Shown: positions 1 to 10,986, numbered from the stretch's first letter. The stretch: 40,124 nt of DNA from Coxiella-like endosymbiont (GCF_002871095.1 NZ_NSHJ01000094.1:1-40124); one strand, 5' to 3'. The notes: generated by a model not told the origin, from the sequence alone. Numbers and translations are program-made.

Positions 1-865
1 TCAAAAGGAAGAAATACATCAACTATGATTAATTAGTTTTGGTATTTATTATTGATGTACTTTGTCTTCTCTTGGTTTAATTGGCTTGATTATATTATAA
101 TGATAGATCAATAGTTGTAAATGTAACTAAAAGTTTGACGAAACCTCGATAAAAATATTTAATCTTTAGATATAATTTTAAGTTTTGTAATTTTTACAGC
201 TAGAAAAATAGCTTATCTCATCTACGAAGAGTTGCAAGAAAAATTGGTTTATAAATGAGAATAGCATCTCAGTGTTTATCAAACACTCTCTGTGTATCTT
301 TTTGTATGTTCTATTCAGGACAGAAATAGCTCTTGACTGAATCTTGTGGTTCAATTAAAAAAAATAATTTTCCTCATAAACTAAAAGTCTTAATTGTTAA
401 AGGTTTCATAAAGTTGGAAGTGGTTAAAAGCTTATTAAAAGCTGAGTGGACTGGATAAGATAATTTTTCAGTAAGAAACCTTTTCTTAAAGAGTTTTTAA
501 AATCATGGTTCGTACTTATTTAGAAATTAAAGCTAAACCAGGGAATAAGGTGTGAATTTTGATAAATTTAAATTCAGATGAACTTGACACCTATTACAAA
601 TGAACCTGCTTCTAATTATTTAACTTTTAGTTAAGCTTTAGTTTTTTTTATATAAAACCGCTTTTTTTTGTGCAAGCAACAAAAGAATAAAAAGGATCAA
701 AAAATTCATATAATCTTTTAGAACAGTTTTTGTTAAAAATGGAAGAAGATCCTTAAAGTGTGAAATCATTAAGCTAAATAGTTAATTATCCTTCATAATA
801 GGTAAAAATCGCAAAATAATGTCAAGTAAAAAAGGTAGATTAAATTAATCAGACTTTTCAATTGA
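1..865. other. Non-coding, AT-rich decayed DNA
   Basis: No intact gene is visible. Stops are frequent in all frames and the base composition is far more AT-rich than in the gat genes. A 16-codon open stretch from ATG 504 (starting MVRTYLEIKAKPG) loosely resembles the start of an antibiotic-biosynthesis-monooxygenase fold protein. It stops at once at a TGA, so at best it is a fossil start. Confidence 0.6.
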
Positions 866-1015
866 AAAAACTTGAGCCAAACTATTGAAGACTGCCATAA
901 TCCAGATCACTTACTCAATAACTTGCTACTGACCCCAATTGCACTAATGTATTTAAGTGAGCTTATATACAATCATCTGCATTTACGATTAACATCAGAA
1001 ATATTAAAAAAATAG
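866..1015 (+). pseudogene. Unidentified coding remnant
   Basis: Forty-nine sense codons lie between a TGA at 863-865 and a TAG at 1013-1015, with no start codon in a sensible place. The composition is protein-like, unlike the flanking DNA: segments read IEDCHNPDHLLNN, TPIALMYLSEL and YNHLHLRLTSE, probably helical. I do not recognise the family. It could be the surviving middle or end of a decayed gene, or a chance open stretch. Confidence 0.25.
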
Positions 1016-1076
1016 AGTTCAAACTTTTTATTCCAGGATTGGTAAGAATATTTACCCATAAATTAATCAGCATTCG

Positions 1077-1287
1077 TCAGTGTTCTTTGATATTTCCTGT
1101 CTTTATGCACATGAATAAACTGATATAAATATTATTTTCCCATAATAGAATAGTTGCCACATCTCTAATCCCGTTAATCATTGATTCGATTAATAATTCT
1201 TCTGTTCCTGCTTAAAAAATATTTTAATTAAGGATCCATCTTGTTTGATCAACAAAGCAACTGTTAGAGCAGTTTCTAATATTTATT
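1077..1287 (-). pseudogene. TonB/TolA C-terminal domain-like remnant
   Basis: On the minus strand, one frame reads TALTVALLIKQDGSLIKIF. After a one-base shift and a stop near 1212, a second frame (1211 down to 1077) reads AGTEELLIESMINGIRDVAT and runs 44 codons to a TGA. The joined pattern matches the TonB/TolA C-terminal fold: a beta strand, a 'DGS/T' turn, a second strand, then a 'GxxxxD/E-S-x-x-x-A/G-(I/V)-R' helix. In TolA this domain links the inner-membrane TolQR motor to TolB/Pal. No lysine/alanine-rich TolA stalk is seen upstream. The frameshift and stop mean it is dead. Family call by eye; tolA itself is only one possibility. Confidence 0.4.
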
Positions 1288-2080
1288 GGTGTATGAATAA
1301 TGCATTATTAGAAGATTCATTAAAAATTTAGAATAAATTAAATTTTAAATCTTTCAGATATTTAGTTAATTTATCTTTATATTTTTACAATATCGTTATT
1401 CTCTTCATTAGAAATATTTATTATGTTTTTCCTTTTGCTAATTGTAGTGGTATATGATTAATTTCTAAAGCATACAGTACTCGCAGAATTTTATATAGAT
1501 TACACTATACATTTAAATTTTTAAGCATAATAAATCAAACGGTTCGTTCAACATCAAAAATAAATGTGTTCCGTTCCGCAGACGCTTTATTTTTATTGAA
1601 AATTTTTAATTATTACCCCAGGTTGGGTGGAATATTTAGAGAGTATTAGAAAAGGGAATTCTTGAAGTGTTTCTTTTTCACGACACTACACTAAATACAT
1701 GTATTTGGAATCCGTATTCATACTTAAAACTTGTGAATCGTGGTCAGTAAATTCGCGATATAATCTTAAAATTTAGCGATTTAGTGGGATAAATAAAAGT
1801 AAAATCTTTTAAATAGAACAATCTTGTGAATTATTTTTCGTATAACTTTTTTATTGATTTTTATAAAAAGTTTATTGATCTATTAATCTTATTATGAATT
1901 AATAATATTACAATAACTTGAAGAAATAACTTAAATAATTTTTTACCAATTTAAATTATATTTTTTCAATGTTCTTTGTTTGAGTGTATTGAACTAGTTT
2001 TGATTGGATAAACCAAATTGGTTGTTTTTATAAAGCTGATATGTAAAAATTATAAGCGAAGAGTGGTGAATGGTAGTTAT
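1288..2080. other. Non-coding DNA downstream of gatB
   Basis: No gene, RNA or repeat can be supported here. The last 300 bases before the gatB stop are extremely AT-rich and contain no obvious hairpin followed by a T-run that would end the gatCAB transcript. Confidence 0.6.
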
Positions 2081-3520
2081 TTACAATTTCTTTTTTAGTA
2101 ACTTGGTTACTTGTTGAGGGTTAGCTTTTCCCTTGGAAGCTTTCATAATTTGGCCGATAAAAAAAGCAAATAATTTAATTTTGCCTGAGCGGTATTCTTC
2201 AACTTGCTGAGGATTACTTTTTATAATTTCATCAATGATTTTTGTAAGCGCTCTAATGTCTGTGATTTGATGTAGGCCTTCACGTTCAATAATAGCATCA
2301 GCATTGACTTTTCCTTTAGCGTTCCACATTAGTTGGAATACTTGTTTTGCCATACTGTCGGATAATGTATTATCCGAAATACGCCGTAGAAGTCCTGCTA
2401 ACTGCTCCGCATTAATCGGACTTTCATTAATTTCAAGGTTATTTTTATTTAATGCCGCTGTAAGATCGCCAGTAATCCAATTGACAGCGAGCTTGGGCGA
2501 AATAGAGTGATCTATTTTTAATAAAGCCTCAAAATAATTCGCAGCTTCCATATCCTGAGTAAGTAATTTAACCTCATAACTGCCCAACTGATAAATTTCT
2601 TGAAAGCGACGTCGTTTTTCTTCGGGTAATTCAGGAAGTTCTCTTTTAATTGAATCAATTAATTCTGGGGTAATTTCAAGAGAAAGTAGATCGGGGTCCG
2701 GAAAATATCGATAGTCGTGAGCTTCTTCTTTAGTACGCATGGTTCGAGTTTTATCTTGAACCGCATCATAAAGCCGAGTTTCTTGGATGATTTTTTTTCC
2801 TGCTTCTAAAAGTTTTTTTTGTCGAGCAATTTCAAACAAAATAGCACGTTCAACAAACCGAAAAGAATTTACATTTTTAATTTCTGTACGTGTTCCAAAT
2901 TGTTTTTCTCCTTTAGCACGTAAAGAGATATTAACATCGCAACGGAAGGCACCTTGCTGCATGTTAGCATCACTCACGCCGATATAACGAACTAACATAT
3001 GTAAAGCTTTTAAATAAGCTACTGCTTCTTTAGATGAGCAAATATCTGGCTCAGAAACAATTTCTAATAAGGGGGCGCCTGCACGATTGAAATCTATACT
3101 AGAATAACCTTGTATTTCTTTATGAATAGATTTTCCTGCATCTTCCTCTAAATGCGCATAAGCAATTCCAATACGTTTAGAACTTCCCTGATCGGTTTTA
3201 ATATCTAAATGACCGGCTTTAATAACAGGTGAATCATATTGACTTATTTGATAACCTTTTGGTAAATCAGGATAAAAATAATTTTTTCGGGTAAAAATGG
3301 AATGGTTTGCAATCGTTGCTTGAATAGCAAGACCAAAACGAATCGCTAATTTTATAACTTCTTTATTTAAAACAGGTAAAACGCCGGGCAACCCTAAGTC
3401 TATTGCACAGGCTTGAGTATTAGGTTCAGCACCATACGCTGTAGAAGCACCAGAAAAAATTTTTGATTTTGTACGTAATTGTACGTGAACTTCTAAACCA
3501 ATAACGGGTTCCCATTCCAT
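2081..3520 (-). CDS. gatB: Asp-tRNA(Asn)/Glu-tRNA(Gln) amidotransferase subunit B
   Basis: GatB binds mischarged Glu-tRNA(Gln) or Asp-tRNA(Asn), activates the misacylated residue with ATP and receives ammonia channelled from GatA. The 479-residue product has the usual family length. It opens with the conserved [13 protein letters not shown] and has the N-terminal cradle motifs [27 protein letters not shown] and [17 protein letters not shown]. It ends in the YqeY-like tRNA-binding tail ([12 protein letters not shown]). It is the last gene of gatC-gatA-gatB, seven bases after the gatA stop. Its Shine-Dalgarno site (TTGAGG, 3531-3536) lies at the gatA end, ten bases from the ATG. No lesion is seen. 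Confidence 0.97.
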   Translation of the reverse strand: MEWEPVIGLEVHVQLRTKSKIFSGASTAYGAEPNTQACAIDLGLPGVLPVLNKEVIKLAIRFGLAIQATIANHSIFTRKNYFYPDLPKGYQISQYDSPVIKAGHLDIKTDQGSSKRIGIAYAHLEEDAGKSIHKEIQGYSSIDFNRAGAPLLEIVSEPDICSSKEAVAYLKALHMLVRYIGVSDANMQQGAFRCDVNISLRAKGEKQFGTRTEIKNVNSFRFVERAILFEIARQKKLLEAGKKIIQETRLYDAVQDKTRTMRTKEEAHDYRYFPDPDLLSLEITPELIDSIKRELPELPEEKRRRFQEIYQLGSYEVKLLTQDMEAANYFEALLKIDHSISPKLAVNWITGDLTAALNKNNLEINESPINAEQLAGLLRRISDNTLSDSMAKQVFQLMWNAKGKVNADAIIEREGLHQITDIRALTKIIDEIIKSNPQQVEEYRSGKIKLFAFFIGQIMKASKGKANPQQVTKLLKKKL

Positions 3521-3527
3521 TGTTAAT

Positions 3528-4994
3528 TTACCTCAACTTAGGTGGCAATTTTTTATGCCAATCAGTTTCTTGTTGATAACGGTATACCATATTTAACAGC
3601 TGAGATTCTTCAAAATAATTTCCAATTAATTGAGCACCAATAGGAAGTTGGTTAATAAATCCTGCCGGGAATGCAATAGCAGGTAATCCTGCAAGGTTGA
3701 TGGCGATAGTATAAATATCCGACAAATACATTGCAACGAGATCTTTTGTTTTCTCCCCTAGTTTGAAAGCCGGAGTGGGGGTTGCAGGAGTTAATATAGT
3801 GTGTACCTGCTTAAAAGCTTCCACAAAATCATTCTTAATTAAATGTCGCACTTTTTGTGCTTTTAGGTAGTAAGTATCGTAATATCCTGCTGACAGCACA
3901 TAAGTGCCTATCATGATGCGGCGCTTAACTTCTGGGCCAAAACCTTCTGTACGGGAACGTTTATAAAGATCATCGAGGTCGATAGGATTAGCACAACGAT
4001 ATCCATAACGCACTCCATCGTAGCGTGCCAAGTTAGAAGAACATTCAGCAGGGGCTAACACATAGTAAACCGGTGCGGCGTATTCAGTGTGAGGTAAATT
4101 AATGTCTACTAAAGTGGCACCCATTTTTTCAAATTCTTTTTTAACAGTGTCAATAGATTCTGCTACAGCTGAATCTAAGCAGTCATTAAAATATTCTTTA
4201 GGGAGGCCAATTTTTAAACCTTTTAAGGAGTGGTTCAATGTGGATAAATAATTAGGAGTGTCTTTTTTTATACTAGTTGAATCTTTTTTGTCGTGAGCAC
4301 CCATAATATTGAGAAGCAAAGCAGCATCTTCAGCAGTTTGAGTTAATGGTCCCCCTTGATCTAAGCTTGAAGCAAAAGCAATCATGCCGTAACGAGACAC
4401 TCGTCCGTAGGTAGGTTTTAATCCAGTCACACCACACAAGGCAGCGGGTTGTCGGATAGAGCCTCCTGTATCAGTTCCTGTTGCTCCGGGAGTCATGCGA
4501 GCTGCTACAGTAGCCGCCGAACCTCCTGAAGATCCACCTGGAATACGGCTAATATCCCATGGATTTCGGACAGGTCCGTAATAACTATTTTCATTAGAAG
4601 AACCCATCGCGAATTCATCCATATTAGTTTTACCAATTAAAACAGTTCCTGCTTCCTTGAAACGTTTTACGATTGTAGCATCGTAAGGGGGAATAAAATT
4701 ATCTAGCATTTTGGATGCACAGCTAGTTTTAATTCCTTGGGTACAAAAAATATCTTTATGAGCAATTGGGATCCCGGTTAAAAGCGTAGCTTTGCCTTTA
4801 CTTAAGAGTGTGTCGGCTGCTTTAGCTTGTGCTAACGCTTCTTCTTCACTAATCGTGATGAAACAGTTGAATGTAGGATTAAAATTTTTAATTCGATCTA
4901 AAAAATATTGTGTAAGTTCTACGCTTGATATTTTTTTAGCCTGTAAATCTTTACTTAATTCAATTATGGTTTTTCGATGCATGTGCCTATCCAT
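3528..4994 (-). CDS. gatA: Asp-tRNA(Asn)/Glu-tRNA(Gln) amidotransferase subunit A
   Basis: GatA is the glutaminase subunit: it hydrolyses glutamine and passes ammonia to GatB. It belongs to the amidase-signature family. The Ser-cisSer-Lys triad can be placed at Lys80 (IAHKDIF), Ser155 (PGGSSGGSA) and Ser179 ([11 protein letters not shown]). The product is 488 residues, a normal length. The chosen ATG overlaps the gatC stop by one base (TAATG), which suggests translational coupling. A second ATG four codons in gives MHRKTIIEL, the beginning seen in most homologs, so the true start could be either. The frame is intact throughout. Confidence 0.97.
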   Translation of the reverse strand: MDRHMHRKTIIELSKDLQAKKISSVELTQYFLDRIKNFNPTFNCFITISEEEALAQAKAADTLLSKGKATLLTGIPIAHKDIFCTQGIKTSCASKMLDNFIPPYDATIVKRFKEAGTVLIGKTNMDEFAMGSSNENSYYGPVRNPWDISRIPGGSSGGSAATVAARMTPGATGTDTGGSIRQPAALCGVTGLKPTYGRVSRYGMIAFASSLDQGGPLTQTAEDAALLLNIMGAHDKKDSTSIKKDTPNYLSTLNHSLKGLKIGLPKEYFNDCLDSAVAESIDTVKKEFEKMGATLVDINLPHTEYAAPVYYVLAPAECSSNLARYDGVRYGYRCANPIDLDDLYKRSRTEGFGPEVKRRIMIGTYVLSAGYYDTYYLKAQKVRHLIKNDFVEAFKQVHTILTPATPTPAFKLGEKTKDLVAMYLSDIYTIAINLAGLPAIAFPAGFINQLPIGAQLIGNYFEESQLLNMVYRYQQETDWHKKLPPKLR

Positions 4995-5293
4995 TATTCT
5001 TCGTTCTCAATAACCACAGGGACCATATACAGTCCGCCTTCTACTTGAGGAGCATTTTTTTCAAATAAATTGCGTTGATTCGATTCTGTGACAATATCTT
5101 CTCGCAAGAATTGTGTTTCATTAAAGGGGTGTGTAAGAAGTTCGATCTGTGATGTATCTATCTGATTCATTTTGTCTACAAGTTTAAGAATTTTATTTAA
5201 ATTTTCCTCCAACAATTGATTTTCTCTCTCAGAGATATTGAGTTTGGCTAGGTTTGCAATTTTATCAATATTGTTTTTACTGAAAGTGGACAT
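4994..5293 (-). CDS. gatC: Asp-tRNA(Asn)/Glu-tRNA(Gln) amidotransferase subunit C
   Basis: GatC is the small belt-like subunit that wraps and stabilises the GatA-GatB interface. The product is 99 residues, as expected, and shows the family pattern: an N-terminal helix ([14 protein letters not shown]), a long helix with [13 protein letters not shown], and the C-terminal strand motif [12 protein letters not shown]. It is the first gene of the operon. A good Shine-Dalgarno site (GGAGAG, minus strand 5301-5306) sits seven bases before the ATG. The operon supplies Gln-tRNA and/or Asn-tRNA by the indirect route; which aminoacyl-tRNA synthetases are missing cannot be told from this window. Confidence 0.96.
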   Translation of the reverse strand: MSTFSKNNIDKIANLAKLNISERENQLLEENLNKILKLVDKMNQIDTSQIELLTHPFNETQFLREDIVTESNQRNLFEKNAPQVEGGLYMVPVVIENEE

Positions 5294-5319
5294 TATTCAA
5301 CTCTCCATTAAAGGAGTGC

Positions 5320-5325
5320 ATTATA
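5320..5325 (-). promoter_or_regulatory. Possible -10 box of the gatCAB promoter
   Basis: On the minus strand this reads a perfect TATAAT, 26 bases before the gatC ATG, which would give a short leader of about 20 bases containing the GGAGAG ribosome site. No convincing -35 box lies 16-18 bases upstream, so the call rests on the -10 and its position alone. Confidence 0.35.
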
Positions 5326-5418
5326 CAGAAGACCTGTAATAGACGACAGTCCGAGAATTCATTAGTAATGTTTGAGGATCTTAAGCCTTTCCTCTAATTG
5401 AGTTTTCGGTTAAAGTAA

Positions 5419-6516
<1,098 letters not shown>

Positions 6517-6542
6517 TACTTAAAAGTAATTTAATAGTGCAT

Positions 6543-6559
6543 AAGAGGAAAGCTTCATT
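6543..6559 (+). promoter_or_regulatory. Orphaned strong RBS followed by ATT, likely true mreC start
   Basis: The sequence AAGAGGAA (6543-6550) is a near-ideal Shine-Dalgarno site, six bases before ATT at 6557-6559. ATT opens a frame continuous with mreC and would add nine residues (initiator then KLIFKRSS) that fit the conserved MreC N-terminus. The next ATG (6584) has no Shine-Dalgarno site of its own. The probable history is ATG changed to ATT. Confidence 0.6.
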
Positions 6560-6583
6560 AAATTAATTTTCAAACGTTCTTCA

Positions 6584-7453
6584 ATGTCTGGATTACGTGC
6601 TCTTATTTATATAAGTTTATCAATTGTATTGATTCTTTTAGATCAGAAAACATTTTTTTTTCATAAGATTCGGGCTAATTTGTCTTTAGTTGTGTTTCCT
6701 ATCCAATATTTAGTGAATACTCCTATTAAAACAATCCACTGGATTGCTACAAATATTACTACTCAACAGCAATTAATGGCGGATAATGCCCGCCTGCGAG
6801 CCCATGAGTGGTTACTGGAATCAAAATTACAGAAACTTCTTGCTCTCGAACGAGAAAATGCGCAGTTACGAGAATTATTAAAATCTACTTCTCGAATCCA
6901 TGGCTTGGGGCTGCTTGTTGCTCAATTGTTAGCTGTAAATTTAGATCCTAATCTTCAACAAGTTGTGGTTGATAAGGGAACACAATCACATATTTATGTG
7001 GGACAACCTGTTTTAGATGCTTATGGGATTATTGGGCAAGTAGTTGATGTAAGCCTTTTGACAAGTAATGTTATGTTGATTTCTGATCCGAAAAATGCTG
7101 TTCCTGTCCAAGATTACCGAAATGGTACTCGTGCTATTGCAGTTGGGTTGGGAAGCTCTGATAAGCTAATGCTGATTAATGTTCCAGATACCAGTGATAT
7201 TAAAAAAGGTGACCTTTTTATTTCTTCTGGGCTTGGATTGCGCTATCCAGCAGGTTATCCTGTCGGAGTAGTCTCCGAGTTGATACATAATCCTGTTAAG
7301 CGTTTTGCGAGAATTATTCTTCAACCATCAGCCCATTTAGATCAGTCGCAACAAGTATTAATGGTTTGGCCGGATAAGACTTCGTTAAACAATACAATAA
7401 GAAAAAATTTACTATCTTCTTCAATGAGCCCTAAAGAAAATGGGAAATTATAG
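6584..7453 (+). CDS. mreC: Rod shape-determining protein MreC
   Basis: MreC is a bitopic inner-membrane protein whose periplasmic part activates PBP2/RodA and connects it to MreB. From the first ATG it has 289 residues: a signal-anchor helix (about 5-20), a coiled coil (about 60-95, with LRAHEWLLESKLQKLLALER) and the two beta-barrel domains, including VDKGTQSHIYVGQPVLDAYG and the GLRYPAGYPVG motif. The coordinates use this first ATG. The natural start is probably the in-frame ATT at 6557, which has the ribosome site and gives 298 residues with the family-typical basic N-terminus. The 3' end overlaps mreD by 14 bases. Confidence 0.95.
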   Translation: MSGLRALIYISLSIVLILLDQKTFFFHKIRANLSLVVFPIQYLVNTPIKTIHWIATNITTQQQLMADNARLRAHEWLLESKLQKLLALERENAQLRELLKSTSRIHGLGLLVAQLLAVNLDPNLQQVVVDKGTQSHIYVGQPVLDAYGIIGQVVDVSLLTSNVMLISDPKNAVPVQDYRNGTRAIAVGLGSSDKLMLINVPDTSDIKKGDLFISSGLGLRYPAGYPVGVVSELIHNPVKRFARIILQPSAHLDQSQQVLMVWPDKTSLNNTIRKNLLSSSMSPKENGKL

Positions 7454-7928
7454 CCTTAAAAAAAGAATTTTAATCGGACTAAGTTTTTTAATAGGAATGA
7501 TGCTAACTATCCTGCCTCTTCCTGAATGGGCTGTATGGTATCAGCCTGCTTGGGTTTTGATGATTCTTTTATTTTGGATGATTGCTATTCCCTATCGAGT
7601 GGGAATTGGTACTGCTTTCATAACAGGCCTTTTGCTAGACTTGCTTATAGGAACTATTTTCGGGCAACATGCGCTATTATTTAGCTTCCTTGGTTATTTT
7701 TTGATTCGTTTTCAAATACCCATCCACAGTTTGCCTGTCTGGCAACAAACAATATTAGTTTTAATTACTATGGCGGTATACCTTGCGTTACAATATTGGA
7801 TTCTGGCAATGGCGGACTCTGTTCCATTGACTGGCAAATACTGGTTGTCTCTTGTAAGTACTACGCTTTTATGGCCGTGGTTAGGAGTTTTATTAAACGA
7901 TTATCAACATCGATTTAACTTGGGATGA
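7440..7928 (+). CDS. mreD: Rod shape-determining protein MreD
   Basis: MreD is a polytopic inner-membrane partner of MreC in the elongasome. The 162-residue product is typical in length and almost entirely hydrophobic, with about five membrane segments. Family features are the early LPLPEWAVWYQPAWVLMIL stretch and the GLLLDLLIGTIFGQHAL segment. Its ATG lies inside the mreC 3' end, so translation is probably coupled. No terminator hairpin is seen after the TGA. The following 3 kb contain only fossil genes. Confidence 0.95.
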   Translation: MGNYSLKKRILIGLSFLIGMMLTILPLPEWAVWYQPAWVLMILLFWMIAIPYRVGIGTAFITGLLLDLLIGTIFGQHALLFSFLGYFLIRFQIPIHSLPVWQQTILVLITMAVYLALQYWILAMADSVPLTGKYWLSLVSTTLLWPWLGVLLNDYQHRFNLG

Positions 7929-8299
7929 TAAATATTAAAATTTTAGTACCCTATTGCGGAAAATGTTTATTAATGACGCTGGGGGTGAATCATTCTATTT
8001 TCTTTATTGATTAAAATCACTTAATATTAGTTGGCTAACAATTCTAGTACTTTAATAAAACCCCTTGATAGCCCATAAATATTAAACGTGATTTTTTTTT
8101 GAAGTGATAAAGCAAGGGAAGTATCGTTTTACATCAATCTGTGCATATTAGCAGCATTAAAAAAATTGGTATGGAGTTGAGTTGTGATCCAGATCCCCTT
8201 ATCCCTTAGCTTTCAAGATCTGTTTATTATTCATTCTGTTCATTAGAAATCCAATCCCATTTAGGCATTGGATAATGATTTTATTAGTATTAATTTTTT
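7929..8299. other. Non-coding DNA after mreD
   Basis: No open frame of useful length, RNA or clear terminator is visible. It may contain unrecognisable gene remains, because recognisable fossils begin just downstream. Confidence 0.55.
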
Positions 8300-8645
8300 T
8301 CATAGCTTATTTTATTATCAATTATTGACGAGTTATTTAGTACTTTCTGGTGTTGCCCGGTTTTTAATGTTGCGGAATTACTGGCAGTTAACAATTTATG
8401 GTGTTACTGGAATGGTTGATTTTATGATATAGATATGGTGATTGATTTAGCAGATGTGAAAAATATTGTTTCATGAATATTGAAACAATTTAATTTCATA
8501 CTAAAAAGCAATTAGGATCAATTATTAGAATATTCCAGAATAACCTAATACCTAATTATAATCATTTCCATATTAATGTCATTAATGAAATTTTACAGCA
8601 TTTAAATACCCGCATTAAAACTTTATTACAAGAAATTTTGACGTA
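8300..8645 (+). pseudogene. Remnant resembling 6-pyruvoyl-tetrahydropterin synthase/QueD
   Basis: Pieces in shifting frames follow the order of the PTPS/QueD fold. Near 8300 a fragment like FFIAYFIINY resembles the 'F-x-A-A-H-F' start. At 8373-8430 the frame reads RNYWQLTIYGVTGM, like the 'H-G-H-N-Y-x-x-x-(V/L)-T-(I/V)' strand. At 8435-8473 it reads MVIDLADVKNIV, matching the family's 'G-M-V-I-D-(F/L)-x-D-(L/V)-K' signature, then a TGA. At about 8590-8642 HLNTRIKTLLQEIL resembles the C-terminal helix and strand. The zinc-binding histidines are not preserved and several frame breaks exist, so it is non-functional. QueD makes the queuosine precursor 6-carboxy-tetrahydropterin. Identification by eye only. 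Confidence 0.45.
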
Positions 8646-9381
8646 ATTTTTATTTTTGATTGTTACGTCATTTCTTAGAATATCAGTTTTTATGTTCGAA
8701 CTAAAAATATGATTTTTAAAAAATGACTAGCTAGTCATTTTTTACAGAAATATTTTAAAAATTTGTTGATGGGGTTGGAAGAAAGGTATATAGAATTATG
8801 GTTAGATTGTTTCCTAAAGAAATTCTAAAATTATTTCAAATTTTAATTTTAATAATAGTGGATATTTTAAAGATAGTGAGTATTTATAAAATATAATGGG
8901 TATCTATAATATATGATTAATCTTTAATTGAAGGCACATGTAATTGCTCAATCAGATCTTCGTTAATTTATATTGTAAGCCCTATCTAAATGGCTGTTGA
9001 TGTTACTAGGGAATTATATTTTTCTGAAAACGAGAGAAAAATAGCTAGAGCATAATTTATAATTTCGATGTCCGTTTGATTTATAAAAATTTAATTCTTA
9101 TAATTTTATTGAGAATCAATTAGCTCCTATTAAGAAACATTTTTACCATTCATTAAAAAATGAGATATTATATTAAATTAAAAAAATTAGAAATTTTATC
9201 AAAAGATTAAACTATTGGAAGATGTTGATCGTTCTTGGTTGTTTTATTTCTTGAAAAAAACTTTATGCTCATCTAAAAACTAATTTATTCCTTTAAATGT
9301 TCAACTTTGGAATAAAGTTTTTAGAAGTTTGCAATTACATCTTCAATTACATTTTATTGGATTCGATATCTTATTGGGTTC

Positions 9382-9421
9382 GATAGATATGAAGTCTTTT
9401 TTGATAGATATGAAGTCTTTA
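9382..9421. repeat. Tandem duplication, period 21
   Basis: GATAGATATGAAGTCTTT occurs at 9382 and again at 9403, in non-coding DNA. A partial third copy (TAGATATGAA) follows. Confidence 0.85.
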
Positions 9422-9562
9422 TAGATATGAATTTTTTATAAAGTAACACTCAAATTATAATCAAGTAGTAGCATCATTATTATTTTTGAAACATTGAGGA
9501 ATAAAACTGAACTAAATTATGGCAAATTTGCATTGTATTAATGAAAATTTTTAGATAATTAT

Positions 9563-9584
9563 ATTTAGGTTTTATTTAGGTTTT
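9563..9584. repeat. Tandem duplication, period 11
   Basis: ATTTAGGTTTT is repeated exactly, head to tail, with further TTTAGGT-like pieces just after it. Confidence 0.85.
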
Positions 9585-9653
9585 AGGTCAATTTTAGGTT
9601 TACCAATCAATTTTTCCATTGGTAGTATCAATCCTGGGATTCTCTCCCTAGAG

Positions 9654-9690
9654 TTGTAGATTGAAATAAATATTGTAGATTGAAATAAAT
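9654..9690. repeat. Tandem duplication, period 19
   Basis: TTGTAGATTGAAATAAAT occurs at 9654 and 9673, an exact 18-base match in non-coding DNA. Confidence 0.9.
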
Positions 9691-10335
9691 AGCGAAATTT
9701 TGATTAAAGCTGTTTTAAAGCCATTCAATTTTTAATTGTTTTAATTGTTAAATTATTTGTTATAAAAGTTCAATATATCTTCCCTAATCATTAGGATAAA
9801 CTGGTGCAAGATTCTGTCTCACTAAATGTGGTTTTTTTTAAACAATAATTAAAAGTCATCTTTTTAAAAAAATTTAATTCCAAATCTATTTTCAATATTA
9901 GTAGGCCTTCAAAAGCTAAAGTACATAGAAGTATAAGTTTATCCTTTTAATATTAAGGCTTCTGCTTAGTAAATATAAAAAGTACTTTTATTCTAGGCTA
10001 TATTTCAATGTTTTTTAATGATATCGTTCAGGAAAGGATGTTTTTACAATTTTATTTACTCTAAACAATGAAAGATACTTAAATAAATTTAGATCCTAAA
10101 AAGCTTGCCGTCTATGGATTTAACTAGATTTATGGATTGAAGTATTAATGATTTCCACTATGGTAAGATGTGTGAGTTAAATTCATTAATACTGCAAACG
10201 TCGCAAATAAAAACTGGCTTGAAGATTGATAATTTTACAGAAAAGGTGCTTGTTTATTTAAGTAGCAGGATAATGGTAGGATAAAAACCCCAAACAGAAA
10301 TGAAGTTAACTGAATAGTTTGTAAATTTTAATTTG

Positions 10336-10986
10336 GGAGCCCTCTTTAATGAATCAGGGGTTACTTAAGCTCTAGAAAGAGGAAGAACTGATTTTTCATT
10401 GCAATTAAATTATTAGAGTCACCCGATAAATTTATAGCTTTTCTTTTTTAAAAACGGAGATATTAAAATTAACTTTTATTAGGGATGCATGACAAAATTT
10501 ATTGGAGAAGATAAATTTAAATTAAGTTTTGCTAGCCTATTGCTAGCCTATTTAATTTATTTAGTTTCTAGCCTACTTAATTTATTTAGTTTATAGTATA
10601 GCAGTTATTTAAATTAACTATTAATCTTGCTGATTTTTCTTAAAATATTACATTTAGTTTGTTGAAAGGAAATTTTTTATTAAGAAAGTAGCCTAAAATT
10701 GAATATCCCTTTTTAGTACGGGATATTGTCTAGATTACAGGGGGGGGTTATTAGTTAATAAATAAAAAATTAGATTTTCATCTAGAAATGATCTTAATCA
10801 TACTAATTTACTTATTGATTGTAGGTTTTGTCGGTGTGCTTTTAGGGGGGGGAGTTATTAGCTGGATTGTTAATCACGTTTTAAGACTGCATGTTGGCAA
10901 AGCATGCTAAGGTGCATTATCATATTGTGAGTTCTTGGAATAATTCGGTAATCACTTTACCTGTTCCTGCTAAAACTAATTTTTAA
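10336..10986 (+). pseudogene. yhdP: Dead yhdP (AsmA-family envelope protein), C-terminal part
   Basis: Successive fragments reproduce the C-terminal order of the YhdP/TIGR02099 family. They are: TDFSLQLNY (about 10390), KNGDIKI (about 10450), DKFKLSFASLL then SLLNLFSL (10510-10592), INLADFS then ITFSLLKGNFLL (about 10620-10685), KKLDFHLEM (about 10770), GGGVISWIVNHV (about 10845-10880) and VHYHIVSSWNNSVIT (10912-10956), ending at TAA 10984-10986. The last two pieces are joined by a one-base insertion near 10903. Other breaks include an in-frame TAA in the INLADFS segment. YhdP-type proteins help phospholipid transport to the outer membrane. The position directly before tldD matches the enterobacterial yhdP-tldD order. 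Confidence 0.8.
10530..10592. repeat. yhdP: Nested tandem duplications (periods 11 and 25) in dead yhdP
   Basis: TGCTAGCCTAT is repeated at 10530 and 10541. CTAGCCTATTTAATTTATTT (10543) recurs with one change at 10568. Both lie in the segment encoding the ancestral SLLNLFSL motif, so they arose inside a former coding sequence. Confidence 0.9.

Larger units (their letters stand above)
8646..10335. other. Decayed DNA, probably the lost front part of yhdP
   Basis: No intact gene is seen. Because the yhdP C-terminus is recognisable directly downstream and the full gene is about 3.6-3.8 kb in relatives, this stretch probably held its N-terminal and central parts, now shortened and unreadable. Short tandem duplications are present (listed separately). 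Confidence 0.45.

Noticed and set aside
504-551. Short frame MVRTYLEIKAKPG like an antibiotic-biosynthesis-monooxygenase start
   Set aside because: Only 16 codons before a TGA, with no continuation found in any frame.
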